64,000 nt of DNA from Stanieria sp964562685 (GCA_964562685.1 CAZLUP010000018.1:1-64000), one strand, 5' to 3'; shown: positions 1 through 9,770, counted from the stretch's first letter. Notes: generated by a model not told the origin, from the letters alone. Program-made: numbers and translations.

Positions 1-55
1 CGAGGACATCAAACCATCCTCTACTTGCTGGAGCGCGTCCTACTGCTATAGTCAT
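1..55 (-). CDS. psbD: Photosystem II D2 protein, N-terminal fragment (runs off the window)
   Basis: Reading leftwards from an ATG at 55, the first 18 codons give MTIAVGRAPASRGWFDVL, which matches the highly conserved start of the photosystem II reaction-centre protein D2. D2 pairs with D1 in thylakoid membranes and binds the primary electron-transfer cofactors. A GGAG lies about 10 bases before the ATG. The rest of the gene is outside the window. The gene is divergent from the UPF0367 gene, so bases 56-317 must hold promoters for both. The fragment is short, but the match is very specific. Confidence 0.9.
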   Translation of the reverse strand, partial: MTIAVGRAPASRGWFDVL

Positions 56-317
56 GCAATAAATCTCCGAATAATTATGAGTACGTTAATTTAATTGGAC
101 TCAGACTGTTTTTTTGCTTCTATTTTTATTGAGAAGGTTAAACTAAATCTGAGAAAAATTTACTTTTCTTTACTTAAAATATATTAAAAGAAATTTGTCG
201 AATTTGCCAGGTTAATCTGTGACAAAAGTTAAAATTATATTTTTACTTAAGAATTAAATTGACAAAATTCAGCAAAAGCTAAACACTAAACTATTGGGCT
301 ATTTCAAGGATTGCACC

Positions 318-590
318 ATGTACACAATTGACTTGACTCTCAAAACGACACCTTTACCTCTTTCAATTCAACGCAAAGAAGCCGAAGACGCAGAGGCAAT
401 ATATCAAAAAATTTTAACAGCAATGCGTTCTGCTACTGCGGAAATTATTGAACTTACTTGTGAAAAAGAAGAAGGTAAAAAACTAGCGGTCTTGAGCGAT
501 CAAATTAGTGCTGTGATCGTCTCGCAAAAATCTGGTGCAGCAGCAGCAGGAAGAGTACCTGGATTTTTTGCTGCTACTTTAGCAGAATGA
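318..590 (+). CDS. UPF0367 family small conserved cyanobacterial protein
   Basis: This 90-residue protein begins MYTIDLTLKTTPLPLSIQRK and ends with a glycine- and alanine-rich stretch followed by PGFFAATLAE, the pattern I know for the cyanobacterial UPF0367 family. Its function is unknown. I chose the ATG at 318 because the family starts at this Met-Tyr; a TTG at 294 would add eight unconserved residues. The stop codon overlaps the start of the downstream ABC ATPase in an ATGA arrangement, so the two genes are probably translationally coupled. Confidence 0.85.
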   Translation: MYTIDLTLKTTPLPLSIQRKEAEDAEAIYQKILTAMRSATAEIIELTCEKEEGKKLAVLSDQISAVIVSQKSGAAAAGRVPGFFAATLAE

Positions 591-1294
591 CATCACTAAG
601 TAACAATCACAATACTTTCAGTCATATACCAGCTATTGAAGTGGAAAACTTAAACTTTAGCTGGTCACCCGCTGCTCCTGTTATCAAATCCTGCTCCTTG
701 GAAGTTCCTCAAGGAGAGTTTTGGATGTTGTTGGGTACTAATGGCAGTGGTAAATCTACTTTGTTACGTTTATTAGTAGGATTACTCAATCCTGATTCGG
801 GAACGATCAAGGTTCGTCAACCTGTAGGTTTCGTGTTTCAAAATCCAGATCATCAGCTAGTCATGCCTACAGTGGCAGCAGATATAGCTTTTGGTTTGGT
901 GTCAGAAAAAATTTCTACCATAGAGGTCAGAGAAAGAGTCAGAGAAGCTTTGGCAGCAGTCAATTTGCTTGAGTTAGAAAGAAGACCGATTTATGCCCTT
1001 AGTGGTGGACAAAAACAACGGATTGCCATTGCTGGTGCGCTCGCTCGTCATTGTGAAGTTTTACTTTTTGACGAACCAACCGCACTTTTAGACCCAGATA
1101 CTCAATTAGAGTTAGTGGTACAAGTACAGCGTTTAGTCAAAAGTCGTGGTTTAACCGCTTTGTGGGTAACTCATCGTTTAGATGAATTAGATTATTGTGA
1201 TGGGGCATTTTTACTGGAAAATGGTCAAGTAGTTGACCGTGGAAATCCTCAAATTCTCAAACAAAAAATCATGCATAGCGAAACCGATTGTTAA
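587..1294 (+). CDS. Energy-coupling-factor-type ABC transporter ATPase
   Basis: This is a complete ABC ATPase of 235 residues. It has Walker A (GTNGSGKST), a Q-loop in GFVFQNPDHQ, the signature LSGGQKQR, Walker B (VLLFDEPTALLDPD) and an H-loop in WVTHRLDEL. The FQNPDHQ motif and length are typical of CbiO/EcfA-type ATPases, which energise vitamin or metal uptake through EcfT and S components. No membrane partner is encoded nearby, so the substrate cannot be named. A 4-base overlap couples it to the UPF0367 gene. Confidence 0.85.
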   Translation: MTSLSNNHNTFSHIPAIEVENLNFSWSPAAPVIKSCSLEVPQGEFWMLLGTNGSGKSTLLRLLVGLLNPDSGTIKVRQPVGFVFQNPDHQLVMPTVAADIAFGLVSEKISTIEVRERVREALAAVNLLELERRPIYALSGGQKQRIAIAGALARHCEVLLFDEPTALLDPDTQLELVVQVQRLVKSRGLTALWVTHRLDELDYCDGAFLLENGQVVDRGNPQILKQKIMHSETDC

Positions 1295-1358
1295 ATTAAA
1301 GTAAAATTTTACTTAAAATAGTAAATTAAAGTAATGAGCTATAACTTAATTAATCAAT

Positions 1359-1907
1359 ATGTCCCCCCCTCCCTACCAGGCAAAATTACTGGTTGATGGC
1401 TACAATATCATCGGTGCGTGGTCTCAATTAAAAGAAAGTCGCGATCTCTATGGGTTAGAAACAGCCCGTCGAGAACTTATTGAATCTTTGATTAATTATG
1501 CTGCGGTTCGGACATATCAAACGCAGATCGTGTTTGATGCTCATTATCAAAAAACACCAAGTTATAGCGAAGAATATACTTCTTTTTTATCTGTATACTA
1601 CACTGCCTTTGCAGAAACAGCAGATACATACATAGAAAGACTTTGCGCTGCCTTTCGTAGTAATAAGTATCAAGATAAATATGCTCGAATTATTGTAGCA
1701 ACAAGCGATCGCGCTCAACAACTAACAGTAACAGGATACGGTGCGGAATGGCTCTCTGCTCAAAAATTAGCAGGAGAAGTAGAAATAACTGCGACAAAAA
1801 TTAAAAACAAAAAAAGGTCTAATAAAAAATCATCGGGAAGACTTTTGTTTAATTCCCTCGATCCAGTTTCTCAACAAATTTTCCAACAATGGCGACAGGG
1901 AAACTAA
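1359..1907 (+). CDS. YacP-like NYN domain ribonuclease
   Basis: The 182-residue protein opens with KLLVDGYNIIGAW, the first acidic strand of the NYN/PIN-like fold. Later acidic segments include IVFDAHYQ (about 65-72) and VATSDRAQQ (about 118-126). This matches the YacP/Rae1 family (formerly DUF901), metal-dependent ribonucleases that in Bacillus cut mRNA on the ribosome. The C-terminal 40 residues are Lys-rich, which suits RNA binding. The ATG at 1359 is followed by a run of C's. It appears to be monocistronic; the RNA target is unknown. Confidence 0.8.
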   Translation: MSPPPYQAKLLVDGYNIIGAWSQLKESRDLYGLETARRELIESLINYAAVRTYQTQIVFDAHYQKTPSYSEEYTSFLSVYYTAFAETADTYIERLCAAFRSNKYQDKYARIIVATSDRAQQLTVTGYGAEWLSAQKLAGEVEITATKIKNKKRSNKKSSGRLLFNSLDPVSQQIFQQWRQGN

Positions 1908-2183
1908 GCAAGTCAAAGTTAAAAGCTTTCCCTGAGTGAAACGAATGGATCAAAAATTAAAAGTCAAAGAATCCAAATAAATCTTGATTATGATTCTAAC
2001 TTTTTAAATTATGCAATTAAATTTGGGACAAAATAGCAAACTTTTTTTAATTCAACAGTATGGTCGATTACCAAAATCACCAGAAATAAAGTGATTTTTG
2101 CTTCTGTGACTTTTTAAATCTGATTGAGTTGATTTACTACCACTTTTAGGTTTAAAATTAATCCTTTCTAGACCAGCCTAAAG

Positions 2184-3104
2184 ATGGAACAATTACAAGG
2201 AAGAGATTTCTTAGGGATAGCAGACTTAAGTGCAGAAGAAATTAAACACTTATTAGAACTTGCCCAGCAACTAAAAAGTGGCAAGCTTGCACCAAAATGT
2301 CAGAAAATCCTAGGATTGTTATTTTACAAAGCTTCGACACGAACACGAGTTTCTTTTACCGTAGCGATGTATCAATTAGGTGGTCAAGTCATAGACCTTA
2401 ATCCTAGTGTGACTCAAGTAGGAAGAGGAGAACCAATTGAAGATACAGCTAGAGTTTTAGACCGTTATTTAGATATTTTAGCAATTCGGACTTTTGCTCA
2501 AAAAGATTTAGAAATTTTTGCTCAATATGCACAGATCCCAATTATTAATGCTCTGAGCGATTTAGAACATCCTTGTCAAATTTTGGCAGATTTATTAACA
2601 ATTCAAGAGTGTTTTGGTGCGATAGAAGGTCTTACTCTAAGTTATGTTGGCGATGGCAATAATGTAGCTCATTCTCTTTTGATTGGAGGGGCTTTAATGG
2701 GAATGAATGTACATATTGCGACTCCTGCTAATCATCAACCAGATTCACAAATTCTGCAACAAGCCCAACAGCTAGCTCAGAATGGCTCAAAAATTGTCGT
2801 AACTCAAGACCCCATAGCAGCAGTAACAGGAGCGCAAGTAATTTATACTGATGTCTGGGCAAGTATGGGACAAGAAGATTTGGCAGATCAAAGAATTCCT
2901 TTATTTCAACCTTATCAAGTCAATCTAGAGCTTTTGAGTCATGCCGATTCAGAAGCAATTGTTTTACATTGTTTACCTGCACATCGAGGAGAAGAAATAA
3001 CTGAAGAAGTTATTGAAGGGAAACAATCAAAAGTTTGGGATCAAGCAGAAAATAGAATGCACGCTCAGAAGGCTTTACTCCTCAGTTTGCTTGGTTTGAG
3101 TTAA
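2184..3104 (+). CDS. argF: Ornithine carbamoyltransferase
   Basis: This enzyme makes citrulline from ornithine and carbamoyl phosphate in arginine synthesis. At 306 residues it has normal length. The carbamoyl-phosphate loop STRTR sits at about 53-57, the HPCQ motif at about 133-136, and the ornithine loop with catalytic cysteine is HCLPAHRGEE near residue 270. The start at 2184 gives MEQLQGRDFLGIADLS, the usual N-terminus of the family. It stands alone, convergent with galE, and is followed by an A-rich, T-rich tract but no clear hairpin. Confidence 0.96.
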   Translation: MEQLQGRDFLGIADLSAEEIKHLLELAQQLKSGKLAPKCQKILGLLFYKASTRTRVSFTVAMYQLGGQVIDLNPSVTQVGRGEPIEDTARVLDRYLDILAIRTFAQKDLEIFAQYAQIPIINALSDLEHPCQILADLLTIQECFGAIEGLTLSYVGDGNNVAHSLLIGGALMGMNVHIATPANHQPDSQILQQAQQLAQNGSKIVVTQDPIAAVTGAQVIYTDVWASMGQEDLADQRIPLFQPYQVNLELLSHADSEAIVLHCLPAHRGEEITEEVIEGKQSKVWDQAENRMHAQKALLLSLLGLS

Positions 3105-3453
3105 AAAAAAATTTAGTTATTAGAGCCAATTGCTAAATTTATGTATGGTTTTGGCAGTGCCAAATCACTATTTAGCTAATTTATATTACTCTCCAATAGA
3201 ATTACAAAAAAGTATTATAGCGTTTCTTATTCTTGTGAGGTATATTAGCTCCCTGGTTTTTGTTAATGGTTGATTGTTGATATTTGATTGTTAGTCCACA
3301 GCCTATAGCATCTAAACTTTTTACTTTTTACTTCCTGATAACTAATAACGGTGTATCTTATAAATTCGAGAATTGCTATATCTTTTGAAAGTCTAGCTGG
3401 TATAAAATAAAAAAATAATTCTACAAATATTTACTTTTAATTAAAAAATAATT
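3105..3453. other. Intergenic region between convergent argF and galE
   Basis: No gene is visible here. Bases about 3262-3300 carry a degenerate T/G/A-rich tandem motif (TGGTTGATTGTTGATATTTG) of the kind also found inside the devA N-terminus near 15605-15645. A second low-complexity stretch of TTTTTACTTTTTACTT type lies near 3318. Confidence 0.5.
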
Positions 3454-4482
3454 TTATTTTGCGATTGTTTTTGAATAAATTGAAAGGCTCTCCAAATTAA
3501 CATTTTCTGCTAATTTTTTTTCCCAAGCTAAAGCTGTACTAACAATTGTATCTAAAGAATTATATTTAGGTTGCCAACCTAAAACATCACGAATTTTATC
3601 AGCAGCAGCAACGACACAAGCAGGATCTCCAGGTCTTCTTGCTGTTTCAATTACGGGAAAATCTACACCAGAAATCTTTTTGATTTTAGTTAAAACTTCT
3701 CGAACACTATACCCTTGCCCATAACCGCAATTAAGAATTTGACTTTCATCATGAGTTTCTAAATAAGCTAAAGCATTGACATGAGCCATTGCCAAATCTT
3801 CTACATGAATATAATCACGAATTCCTGTTCCATCAGAAGTAGGATAATCAGTACCAAAAATATTTACTGAATCACAACGACCTAAAGCTGCATCGCAACC
3901 AACTTTAATTAAATGAGCAGCTTTTTTTCCTAATTGACCAATTTTACCAGAATGATCTGCTCCTGCTACGTTGAAATAACGTAGAATTACATATTTTAAA
4001 TTTGAAGCTTGACTGTAATCTTGAATTATTTTTTCACTCATTAATTTGGAACATCCATAAGGATTTACTGGTACAGTAGGAGATGATTCTTTGACTAAAT
4101 ATTCTTTAGTGTCACCATAGACAGCAGCCGTACTAGAAAATATAAATTTATTTACTGCAAATTCTTGACAACATTGTAATAAATTTAGAGTATTACGAGT
4201 ATTATTAGCATAATAATTAAGCGGATTTACAATAGATTCGGGGACTGAAATACTAGCTGCAAAATGTAAAACCGCATCAAAATTATTGGTTTTAAATACT
4301 TGAGATAAACTTTGTGTATCGTTAAGATCGCCAACAATTAATTGACCATAAAGTATTGCTGAGGGAGAACCAGTGGATAGATTATCATAAATGACAATAT
4401 CATAACCAGATTCACCCAATTGTTTAACTGTATGAGAACCAATATATCCTGCACCACCAGTTACTAAAATTTTTTTATTCAT
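3454..4482 (-). CDS. galE: UDP-glucose 4-epimerase
   Basis: This 342-residue extended short-chain dehydrogenase interconverts UDP-glucose and UDP-galactose, feeding cell-envelope and exopolysaccharide sugars. The NAD-binding motif is GGAGYIGSH at residues 9-17. The catalytic Tyr and Lys are in NPYGCSK (about 148-154) and an SSTAAVYG segment carries the catalytic Ser/Thr. The C-terminal RPGDPACVVA motif is typical of GalE. Length is normal and all key residues are present. It is transcribed towards argF, with a 256-base gap to the divergent WD40 gene. Confidence 0.93.
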   Translation of the reverse strand: MNKKILVTGGAGYIGSHTVKQLGESGYDIVIYDNLSTGSPSAILYGQLIVGDLNDTQSLSQVFKTNNFDAVLHFAASISVPESIVNPLNYYANNTRNTLNLLQCCQEFAVNKFIFSSTAAVYGDTKEYLVKESSPTVPVNPYGCSKLMSEKIIQDYSQASNLKYVILRYFNVAGADHSGKIGQLGKKAAHLIKVGCDAALGRCDSVNIFGTDYPTSDGTGIRDYIHVEDLAMAHVNALAYLETHDESQILNCGYGQGYSVREVLTKIKKISGVDFPVIETARRPGDPACVVAAADKIRDVLGWQPKYNSLDTIVSTALAWEKKLAENVNLESLSIYSKTIAK

Positions 4483-4738
4483 TAGTTTTAATCTGATTAA
4501 ATATATTAAAAAATATTTATATTTTACTGAAAATATCTTGCTGAAAAGTTTGTAATCTTGACTATTTAGTTAATTATAGTATTAGTATGTTAAGCGATCG
4601 CTTTAATTTATAATCAAGGCTAGAAACAGAATGAAGTTAATTTCTTCGATAAAAGGATAACTAAAATAAGTAGTGACTAAGATAAGATACTACAGTTAAA
4701 CTGAAGCAGACAACTTTCTCCCGATTGGAGCAACAAAT

Positions 4739-5839
4739 ATGCAATGGCTGGGTAGAAATCATTTGAGTTTAAAAACACAGTCGTTAGTTGCTGTAACTGT
4801 TATTTTATTAAGTTTAAGCAATTTTTTAGTACAAGCTCAAGAAGTTCCTTCTGCTGAAGAAAAAACACCTGAAAATAAAGTAGAAACTATTCCTGACTCC
4901 AATATAATAACTAGTTCTCAATCTTGGCGCAAGGTCGAATTACTGCATACTTTACTACATCATCAAACGGCAGTTAATTCTTTACTTTTTACTCCTGATA
5001 ATCAAACGCTAATTAGTGGTGGAGGTACAAACGATCCAGAAATGAGATTTTGGTCAGTCTCGACAGGAGAACAACTAACTCAAGTCCGCGCTCAACGTAC
5101 TGCTATACTTACAATGGCAATGAGTCGAGATGGTAAAATTCTCATTAGTGGCGGAGAAGATGCGGGCATTAATTTCTGGGATTGGGAAACAGGTAAATAT
5201 CAAACAACTTTGCTATCTCATCAAAATAGTGTCACTTCTCTAGCGATCGCACCTGATAATCAAATTTTAGTGAGTGGTGGCTTAGATGGGATTAAAGTTT
5301 GGAATTTAGCTTATTCTCCTCAACGACCAATTTATACTTTAGCTGAAATCGGTAATCCTACTAATGCGATCGCTTTGAGTCCCAATGGTTATCTTTTGGC
5401 TAGTGGCAATGGGGATGGCATAGTTAAATTTTGGAATTTGCGGACAGGAACTTTAGTCTCGGAGTTTTCTCCCCATCAAGCAACTATTAGCGGACTAGCT
5501 TTTACTGAGGATGGTAACAGTTTAATTACTGCTAGTCACGACCGTACAATTAAAATCTGGGATTTGGCTTCAGGACAACTCTTAAAAACATTCCAAGGAC
5601 ATACAGGCATGATTAGAGCGATCGCACTTCATCCTGATGGACAAATGTTAGCTAGTGGTGGCAATGATGGTATTTTCCTGTGGAATTTACAAAATGGAGA
5701 AGTAATTAAGCAACTTAAAGATCATCATAATTGGTTACAGTCCCTAGCTTTTAGTCCTAATGGAAAATATCTTGCCAGTGGTGGCTTTGATGCGACGGTC
5801 AAAATTTGGACTGGGGTGGCAGGTATTAATAATCAGTAA
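4739..5839 (+). CDS. Exported WD40-repeat protein
   Basis: The 366-residue protein begins with a basic N-terminus and a hydrophobic stretch (about residues 14-32) ending near VQAQEV, consistent with a signal peptide. From about residue 70 there are seven WD40 blades. Each ends in forms such as IKIWD, VKFWN and IFLWN, with the usual GH/DG turns. One seven-bladed propeller would account for the whole mature protein, so it is probably a periplasmic scaffold. The partner is unknown. Several HIP1 palindromes (GCGATCGC) lie inside the gene. Confidence 0.85.
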   Translation: MQWLGRNHLSLKTQSLVAVTVILLSLSNFLVQAQEVPSAEEKTPENKVETIPDSNIITSSQSWRKVELLHTLLHHQTAVNSLLFTPDNQTLISGGGTNDPEMRFWSVSTGEQLTQVRAQRTAILTMAMSRDGKILISGGEDAGINFWDWETGKYQTTLLSHQNSVTSLAIAPDNQILVSGGLDGIKVWNLAYSPQRPIYTLAEIGNPTNAIALSPNGYLLASGNGDGIVKFWNLRTGTLVSEFSPHQATISGLAFTEDGNSLITASHDRTIKIWDLASGQLLKTFQGHTGMIRAIALHPDGQMLASGGNDGIFLWNLQNGEVIKQLKDHHNWLQSLAFSPNGKYLASGGFDATVKIWTGVAGINNQ

Positions 5840-5874
5840 TTGGTTCTAAAAACTATGTGCGATAAATAATTATT

Positions 5875-5901
5875 GTAGGGGCGAACGACGGTTCGCCCTT
5901 A
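5875..5901. repeat. Small GGGCGAAC palindromic interspersed repeat
   Basis: Two perfect 8-base arms, GGGCGAAC (5879-5886) and GTTCGCCC (5891-5898), flank a 4-base loop, bordered by GTAG and TTA. Near-identical or related elements occur at 16921-16949, 43275-43302 and 36545-36562. Confidence 0.8.
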
Positions 5902-5927
5902 AAAATAGTTGTCTGAAACAGATTAAT

Positions 5928-6215
5928 ATGAGTAATCAAGACCAAATTCATCCTAGAGCCAAAAGCGATCGCGTTGTGCTCGATAATTTATTAAATGCAG
6001 AACCGAATGATTATAATTTAGTAGAATTAGCACGTTTAAGAATTCGCTATCATAACTTTCCTGGCGCGCGTGAGATTCAGAAGGATTTAGATCGAGTTCT
6101 GCAACAATGGCAGTTAACTGAAACCGAATTATATGACAAAACTCGCCAAATCCATGCTTTAGGGCAAGTTTATCGTCGTCGTGTCAAAGATAAAGACCAA
6201 CAAGATTGGACTTAA
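5928..6215 (+). CDS. DUF3288 family protein
   Basis: This small 95-residue soluble protein is almost entirely the cyanobacterial DUF3288 domain. The core NLVELARLRIRYHNFPGARE and the C-terminal segment with KTRQIHALGQVYRRR are the conserved parts I recognise. No function is known. It is charged and helical, with no membrane segment. A palindromic repeat ends 27 bases before its start. The family assignment is from memory of the pattern. Confidence 0.75.
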   Translation: MSNQDQIHPRAKSDRVVLDNLLNAEPNDYNLVELARLRIRYHNFPGAREIQKDLDRVLQQWQLTETELYDKTRQIHALGQVYRRRVKDKDQQDWT

Positions 6216-6287
6216 ATTTTGAAAATAGTCTCTAAGACTAGTACATTAAACAGCATTGATCGATACAATAAGAAATTGCTTGTGCGA

Positions 6288-6322
6288 ACCGAAAAAGAAC
6301 ACCTTCGGTCAACTTGGTTGAC
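6288..6322 (+). promoter_or_regulatory. Paired hairpins in the valS leader
   Basis: ACCGAA (6288-6293) pairs with TTCGGT (6304-6309). Immediately after, GTCAAC (6308-6313) pairs with GTTGAC (6317-6322) around a 3-base loop. The two stems share bases 6308-6309, so they may compete. They lie about 145 bases before valS in a 220-base untranslated gap. A role in attenuation is only a possibility; no T-box motif is visible. Confidence 0.3.
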
Positions 6323-6465
6323 TTACAGCAGTTTTCAGAATGTTAGATTACACGATTAGTTTCTTTTGACTTTTGATTTTTAACTTCAAAGCCAAGCAAT
6401 TGTGAATCTATTGAATTGAAAACGCAGTAGCTTAGATGTTCGTGCTGTTAACCCCAGGCTTGTTT

Positions 6466-9198
6466 ATGACTGCAACTACACCAATCCTATCCGCTCAATA
6501 CGATCCTACTGATACCGAAGCTAAATGGCAAAAATACTGGGAAGAACAAGAAGTCTTTAAAGCCGATCCCAATCATCCAGGCGCTCCCTATTGTATTGTC
6601 ATTCCGCCACCGAATGTTACAGGTAGTCTTCACATGGGACACGCCTTTGAACATTCCCTGATTGATACGCTGATTCGCTATCACAGAATGATCGGACGCA
6701 ATACCCTCTGGTTACCTGGTACGGATCACGCCAGTATTGCAGTGAGTGCCATTTTAGATAATCAGTTAAAAGCCGAAGGGACAACTCGCTACGAAATTGG
6801 GCGCGAAACCTATTTAGCTAAAGCTTGGCAGTGGAAAGAAGAGTCAGGCAGCACTATTCTCAATCAATTAAGAAGAATTGGGGTTTCAGTTGATTGGTCG
6901 CGATCGCGATTTACAATGGACGAGGGTTTATCTCATGCTGTCAAACGAGCTTTTATTCAACTCCATGAAGAAGGATTAATTTATCGGGGTAATTATTTAG
7001 TTAATTGGTGTCCTGCTAGTCAGTCGGCAGTTTCAGATGTAGAAGTAGAAAATCAGGAAGTAGACGGGCATCTCTGGCATTTTCGTTATCCCCTCAGCGA
7101 TCGCAGTGGTTATGTTGAAGTAGCAACTACTCGTCCAGAAACGATGTTGGGGGATACAGGGGTAGCAGTTAATCCTAATGACGATCGCTATAAAAATTTA
7201 ATCGGTAAGACTTTAACTCTACCAATTATAGGAAGAGAGATTCCGATTTTTGCGGATGAGCTGGTCGATCCTGAATTTGGAACGGGTTGTGTTAAAGTAA
7301 CTCCCGCCCACGATCCGAATGATTTTGAAATGGGACAACGGCACAACTTGTCCTTCATCAATATCATGAACAAAGACGGTACTCTTAATGAAAATGCAGG
7401 AGAGTTTGAGGGGCAGGATCGCTTTGTAGCCCGTAAAAATGTAGTTAAGAAGTTAGAAGAATTAGGAGTACTCGTTAAAGTAGAAGATTATAAACATAGT
7501 GTTCCTTATAGCGATCGCGGTAAAGTTCCAGTTGAACCACTTCTTTCTACTCAGTGGTTTGTCAAAATTGAACCTCTAGCAACTAAAGCCTTAACTTTTC
7601 TAGATCAACAAGATTCTCCTCACTATGTACCCGATCGCTGGAAAAAAGTCTATCGTGATTGGTTAGTTAAACTAAAGGATTGGTGTATCTCCCGTCAGTT
7701 GTGGTGGGGTCATCAAATTCCTGCTTGGTATGTAGTTTCAGAAACAGGGGGAGAGATTACCGATACTACTCCTTATATTGTTGCTTACGACGAAGCAGAA
7801 GCCCGACAGAAAGCTATTGCCAAATATGGGGATAATATTCAACTAGAACAAGACCCCGATGTCCTCGATACCTGGTTTTCTTCTGGTTTGTGGCCCTTTT
7901 CTACGATGGGATGGCCTCAAGAAACCGTCGATCTCAAAACCTATTACCCTACTACTACCCTAGTTACTGGTTTTGATATTATCTTCTTCTGGGTAGCCAG
8001 AATGACAATGATGGCAGGTCATTTTACCAATCAAATGCCCTTTCGAGATGTTTATATTCACGGGTTGGTATTGGATGAAAAAGGACAAAAAATGTCCAAA
8101 TCCAAAAACAATGGTATCGATCCGTTATTGATGATTGATAAATATGGTGCTGATGCCCTACGCTACACCTTAATTAAAAAAGTAGCGGGTGCGGGACAAA
8201 ATATCAGCTTTGATTATGACCGCAAAACCGATGAATCTTCTTCTGTAGAAGCCTCTCGTAACTTCGCCAACAAGCTTTGGAATGCTGCTAGATTTGTGAT
8301 GATGAATCTAGATGGTAAAACACCGCAACAATTAGGTGAACCAGATATAGACAATTTAGAATTGTGCGATTCCTGGATTTTATCTCGTTATCATCAAGTA
8401 GTTCAACAAACCAGAAACTACATTGAAGCTTACGGTTTGGGTGAAGCTGCTAACGGACTCTATGATTTTATCTGGGGTGATTTTTGTGACTGGTACATAG
8501 AGCTAGTTAAAACTCGACTCTGGCAAGAAAATACTTCTCAATCTCGTCAAGTTGCTCAACAAACCTTAGCTTATGTTTTAGAAGGTATTCTTAAACTCCT
8601 TCATCCTTTTATGCCTCATATCACTGAAGAGATTTGGCAAACTCTCACCCAAGTAGAGGGAAAAGCAGTCTTAGCTTTACAAACCTATCCTGTAATCCAA
8701 GAAAATCTAATCAATCCCGAATTAGAGCAAAATTTTGAGCTAATCTTCGGTATAATTCGCACTATCCGCAACTTAAGGGCAGAAGCAGGCATTAAACCAG
8801 GCACTAAAATTACAATAATCTTACAAACCGAAAATCCTCAAGAAATTCAAACAATTGAATCAGGGAAAACTTACATTCAAGATTTAGCCAAAGTTGAACG
8901 ACTGAAACTAACTCAAAACTTAACAGAAGATTACGGACAAGCAATTGCTGGCGTAATTGGCACCATCCAAACCTTAATTCCTTTGACAGGTATTGTTGAT
9001 ATTGCTGCACTTCGTAGTAAATTAGAGAAAAATTTAGCTAAAGTAGAAGCAGAAGTGAAATCTTTATCTGGTCGTTTGAGCAACCCAGGCTTTGTTAACA
9101 AAGCACCAGCCGAAGTAGTCCAAGGAGCAAAAGAAGCTCTGGCAGAAGCAGAAAAACAAGCAGAGATTTTACGAGAACGACTAAACCGTCTGAAGTAA
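6466..9198 (+). CDS. valS: Valyl-tRNA synthetase
   Basis: This class I synthetase charges tRNA-Val and edits mischarged threonine. The HIGH-type motif is in NVTGSLHMGHA near the N-terminus. The KMSKS loop is in GQKMSKSKNNGIDPL, and the inserted editing domain lies between. A C-terminal coiled coil (about the last 65 residues, Lys/Glu/Ala-rich) is the usual tRNA-binding arm. I prefer the ATG at 6466 (910 residues) because it gives the common MTATTPILSAQYDPT-like start; an in-frame ATG at 6436 would add ten hydrophobic residues. Confidence 0.96.
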   Translation: MTATTPILSAQYDPTDTEAKWQKYWEEQEVFKADPNHPGAPYCIVIPPPNVTGSLHMGHAFEHSLIDTLIRYHRMIGRNTLWLPGTDHASIAVSAILDNQLKAEGTTRYEIGRETYLAKAWQWKEESGSTILNQLRRIGVSVDWSRSRFTMDEGLSHAVKRAFIQLHEEGLIYRGNYLVNWCPASQSAVSDVEVENQEVDGHLWHFRYPLSDRSGYVEVATTRPETMLGDTGVAVNPNDDRYKNLIGKTLTLPIIGREIPIFADELVDPEFGTGCVKVTPAHDPNDFEMGQRHNLSFINIMNKDGTLNENAGEFEGQDRFVARKNVVKKLEELGVLVKVEDYKHSVPYSDRGKVPVEPLLSTQWFVKIEPLATKALTFLDQQDSPHYVPDRWKKVYRDWLVKLKDWCISRQLWWGHQIPAWYVVSETGGEITDTTPYIVAYDEAEARQKAIAKYGDNIQLEQDPDVLDTWFSSGLWPFSTMGWPQETVDLKTYYPTTTLVTGFDIIFFWVARMTMMAGHFTNQMPFRDVYIHGLVLDEKGQKMSKSKNNGIDPLLMIDKYGADALRYTLIKKVAGAGQNISFDYDRKTDESSSVEASRNFANKLWNAARFVMMNLDGKTPQQLGEPDIDNLELCDSWILSRYHQVVQQTRNYIEAYGLGEAANGLYDFIWGDFCDWYIELVKTRLWQENTSQSRQVAQQTLAYVLEGILKLLHPFMPHITEEIWQTLTQVEGKAVLALQTYPVIQENLINPELEQNFELIFGIIRTIRNLRAEAGIKPGTKITIILQTENPQEIQTIESGKTYIQDLAKVERLKLTQNLTEDYGQAIAGVIGTIQTLIPLTGIVDIAALRSKLEKNLAKVEAEVKSLSGRLSNPGFVNKAPAEVVQGAKEALAEAEKQAEILRERLNRLK

Positions 9199-9283
9199 TT
9201 AGGTAGATGGTCATTTTTTCCAATCTGTCAACTTTAATTCTAGTATTTCCCCATAACTCTAATGACCAGTGCTTAAAACAGCT

Positions 9284-9721
9284 ATGTTACATTTAGCTCA
9301 AATTCAAAAAAATCTCATTTCAGGCGAGATGGAATTGCAGTTTCTTGCCCATCAATATTCAGAGCAAACTTGGGAAGTTGATGAGCCTTATACCTTGCCA
9401 TTAACAGAGAAATTATCTTTGGGTGAAGGCGCATTAGTTTTGGTGGAGTATGGGGAAGAAAAACAAATAATTAGCATTTCCACCGCAACAGATTGGATTC
9501 TAAATCTAGTAAAACAATATCTTCATAAAAACTCAATTAATTCTCAGTTTTTAGAAGCAGAACAAGAAAAAATTGAGCAATGGCGACAAGAAATTACGGC
9601 TCAAAGTTTAGAGCTAAACCGTCGTTTTTTAGAAATCGAAACTCGTCGCGAACAACTACAAGAATTAGAGCAAACTCTTAAAGAAAATAGAGAAAGCCAA
9701 TCTAGTAATTCTAGCTCTTAA
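9284..9721 (+). CDS. Conserved hypothetical protein with C-terminal coiled coil
   Basis: I do not recognise a named family. The protein has a beta-rich N-terminal half (about residues 1-85) and a C-terminal helix of about 55 residues that is rich in Glu, Gln and Arg and likely forms a coiled coil. It ends in a Ser/Asn-rich tail. There is no signal peptide or membrane segment. An in-frame GTG at 9269 would add five residues; I chose the ATG at 9284. It follows valS by 85 bases and may be co-transcribed with it. Confidence 0.6.
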   Translation: MLHLAQIQKNLISGEMELQFLAHQYSEQTWEVDEPYTLPLTEKLSLGEGALVLVEYGEEKQIISISTATDWILNLVKQYLHKNSINSQFLEAEQEKIEQWRQEITAQSLELNRRFLEIETRREQLQELEQTLKENRESQSSNSSS

Positions 9722-9744
9722 TCAAGTGATGATGGCTGGCTTTG

Positions 9745-9770
9745 GCTCTAGGTTAGAGCTAGTTTGTTTG
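9745..9770 (+). terminator. Weak hairpin after the coiled-coil protein gene
   Basis: GCTCTA (9745-9750) pairs with TAGAGC (9754-9759) around a 3-base loop, followed by a T-rich stretch (TAGTTTGTTTG). The stem is only six pairs and the T-run is interrupted, so terminator function is uncertain. Confidence 0.35.
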
